Source of the DNA: Frigoribacterium endophyticum
Lineage (GTDB): Bacteria > Actinomycetota > Actinomycetes > Actinomycetales > Microbacteriaceae
Direction of reading: 5' to 3'
DNA length: 64,000 nucleotides
NCBI RefSeq assembly: GCF_011759585.1
Contig: NZ_JAAOYV010000002.1
Coordinates: forward strand, 183,510-247,509
Shown piece after piece: positions 63,819 to 64,000 of the stretch. The position numbers were made by a program, and so were the translations under genes. The notes below the pieces were generated by a model. That model was given only the letters and a program-made list of their open reading frames with translations. It was not told where the DNA came from and made no database searches. Position 1 is the stretch's first letter, and each line of letters opens with the position of its first letter.

Positions 63819-64000
63819 GCTGCCCGTCGGCCCGCAGCCACTCGAGCCCCTCGAGCACCGCCTCGACGGTCGTGTACCGCGGCGCGTAGCCGAGCAGGCG
63901 ACGGGCCTTGTCGATGCTCATCGAGTGGCTGCGCGAGAGGTGCTCCCACGACGCGTCGGCCGAGGCGGGGTCGCGCTGTGCGCGGAACTCGTCGAACGTC
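63805..64000 (-). CDS. NAD-dependent epimerase/dehydratase (5' end outside window)
   Basis: About 65 C-terminal residues are visible, including SIDKARRLLGYAPRYTTVEAVLEGLEWLRADG and the final QLTLA. The SIDKARRLLGYAPRYT segment is typical of the C-terminus of extended short-chain NAD(P)-dependent sugar epimerases. The substrate cannot be told. It converges with and overlaps the doc gene by 14 bp. Confidence 0.75.
   Translation of the reverse strand, partial: TFDEFRAQRDPASADASWEHLSRSHSMSIDKARRLLGYAPRYTTVEAVLEGLEWLRADGQLTLA

Overview
The window is bacterial chromosomal DNA of very high GC content. Genes are dense, many stop and start codons overlap as ATGA or GTGA, and GTG/TTG starts are common. 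Together with an actinobacterial-type ileS T-box, a mycothiol-nitroreductase-like protein, ClpP1/ClpP2 in tandem and LAxTG-type cell-wall sorting signals, this points to an actinobacterium, most likely of the family Microbacteriaceae (Curtobacterium/Frigoribacterium-like; the genus is inference). Much of the core gene order (ndk, folC, valS, clpX, clpP2, clpP1, tig, nei, rpiB, Rv2466c-like, pepN, glbO, ettA, ssb, orn) recalls the M. tuberculosis Rv2445c to Rv2511 region as I remember it, so most of the window is conserved backbone with a few accessory insertions. Layout: 1-240 is a 114-bp tandem repeat. 250-5837 (minus) is the ileS-folC-DUF4233-ndk operon under an isoleucine T-box. 6118-7101 is a cation-diffusion-facilitator transporter. 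7064-12476 (minus) is an accessory block of three paralogous, sortase-anchored surface proteins, followed by a GtrA-like membrane protein. 13261-19264 is a TetR regulator divergent from a peptide/nickel-type ABC importer, with a palindromic operator candidate between them. 19317-26984 carries an MHS-family symporter, valS, a methyltransferase and an M3 peptidase. 27038-33011 holds a Tat-exported beta-helix protein and the clpX, clpP2, clpP1, tig proteostasis cluster. 33076-33571 has tRNA-Pro, tRNA-Gly and a hairpin repeat array. 33611-36345 is a divergent pair of an acyltransferase and an SGNH lipoprotein. 36386-38653 is a two-component system, followed by dps. 39432-48017 holds an amidohydrolase, paiB, nei, rpiB, a DsbA-like protein, pepN, mscS and a truncated haemoglobin. 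48100-58268 holds thioesterases, ettA, ssb, msrA, an aldo/keto reductase, several small unknowns, tRNA-Arg, a thioredoxin and orn. 58308-58700 is tRNA-His with a triple terminator array. 59062-63055 contains a zincin and a TPP-riboswitch-controlled YkoE/D/C-type ECF importer ending in a P-loop kinase gene. The window ends with a Phd/Doc-like toxin-antitoxin pair and a truncated epimerase. How the parts work together: tig hands nascent chains to folding while ClpXP1P2 degrades failures. The ECF importer takes up a thiamine precursor under TPP control. The TetR regulator probably represses the adjacent importer. The most unusual pattern is that three of the four tRNA genes (Gly, Arg, His) are followed directly on their 3' side by a tandem array of 84, 91 or 88 bp units, in two to three copies. 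At tRNA-Arg each unit carries copies of the tRNA's own 3' half, an arrangement resembling the E. coli tyrT/rtT locus.
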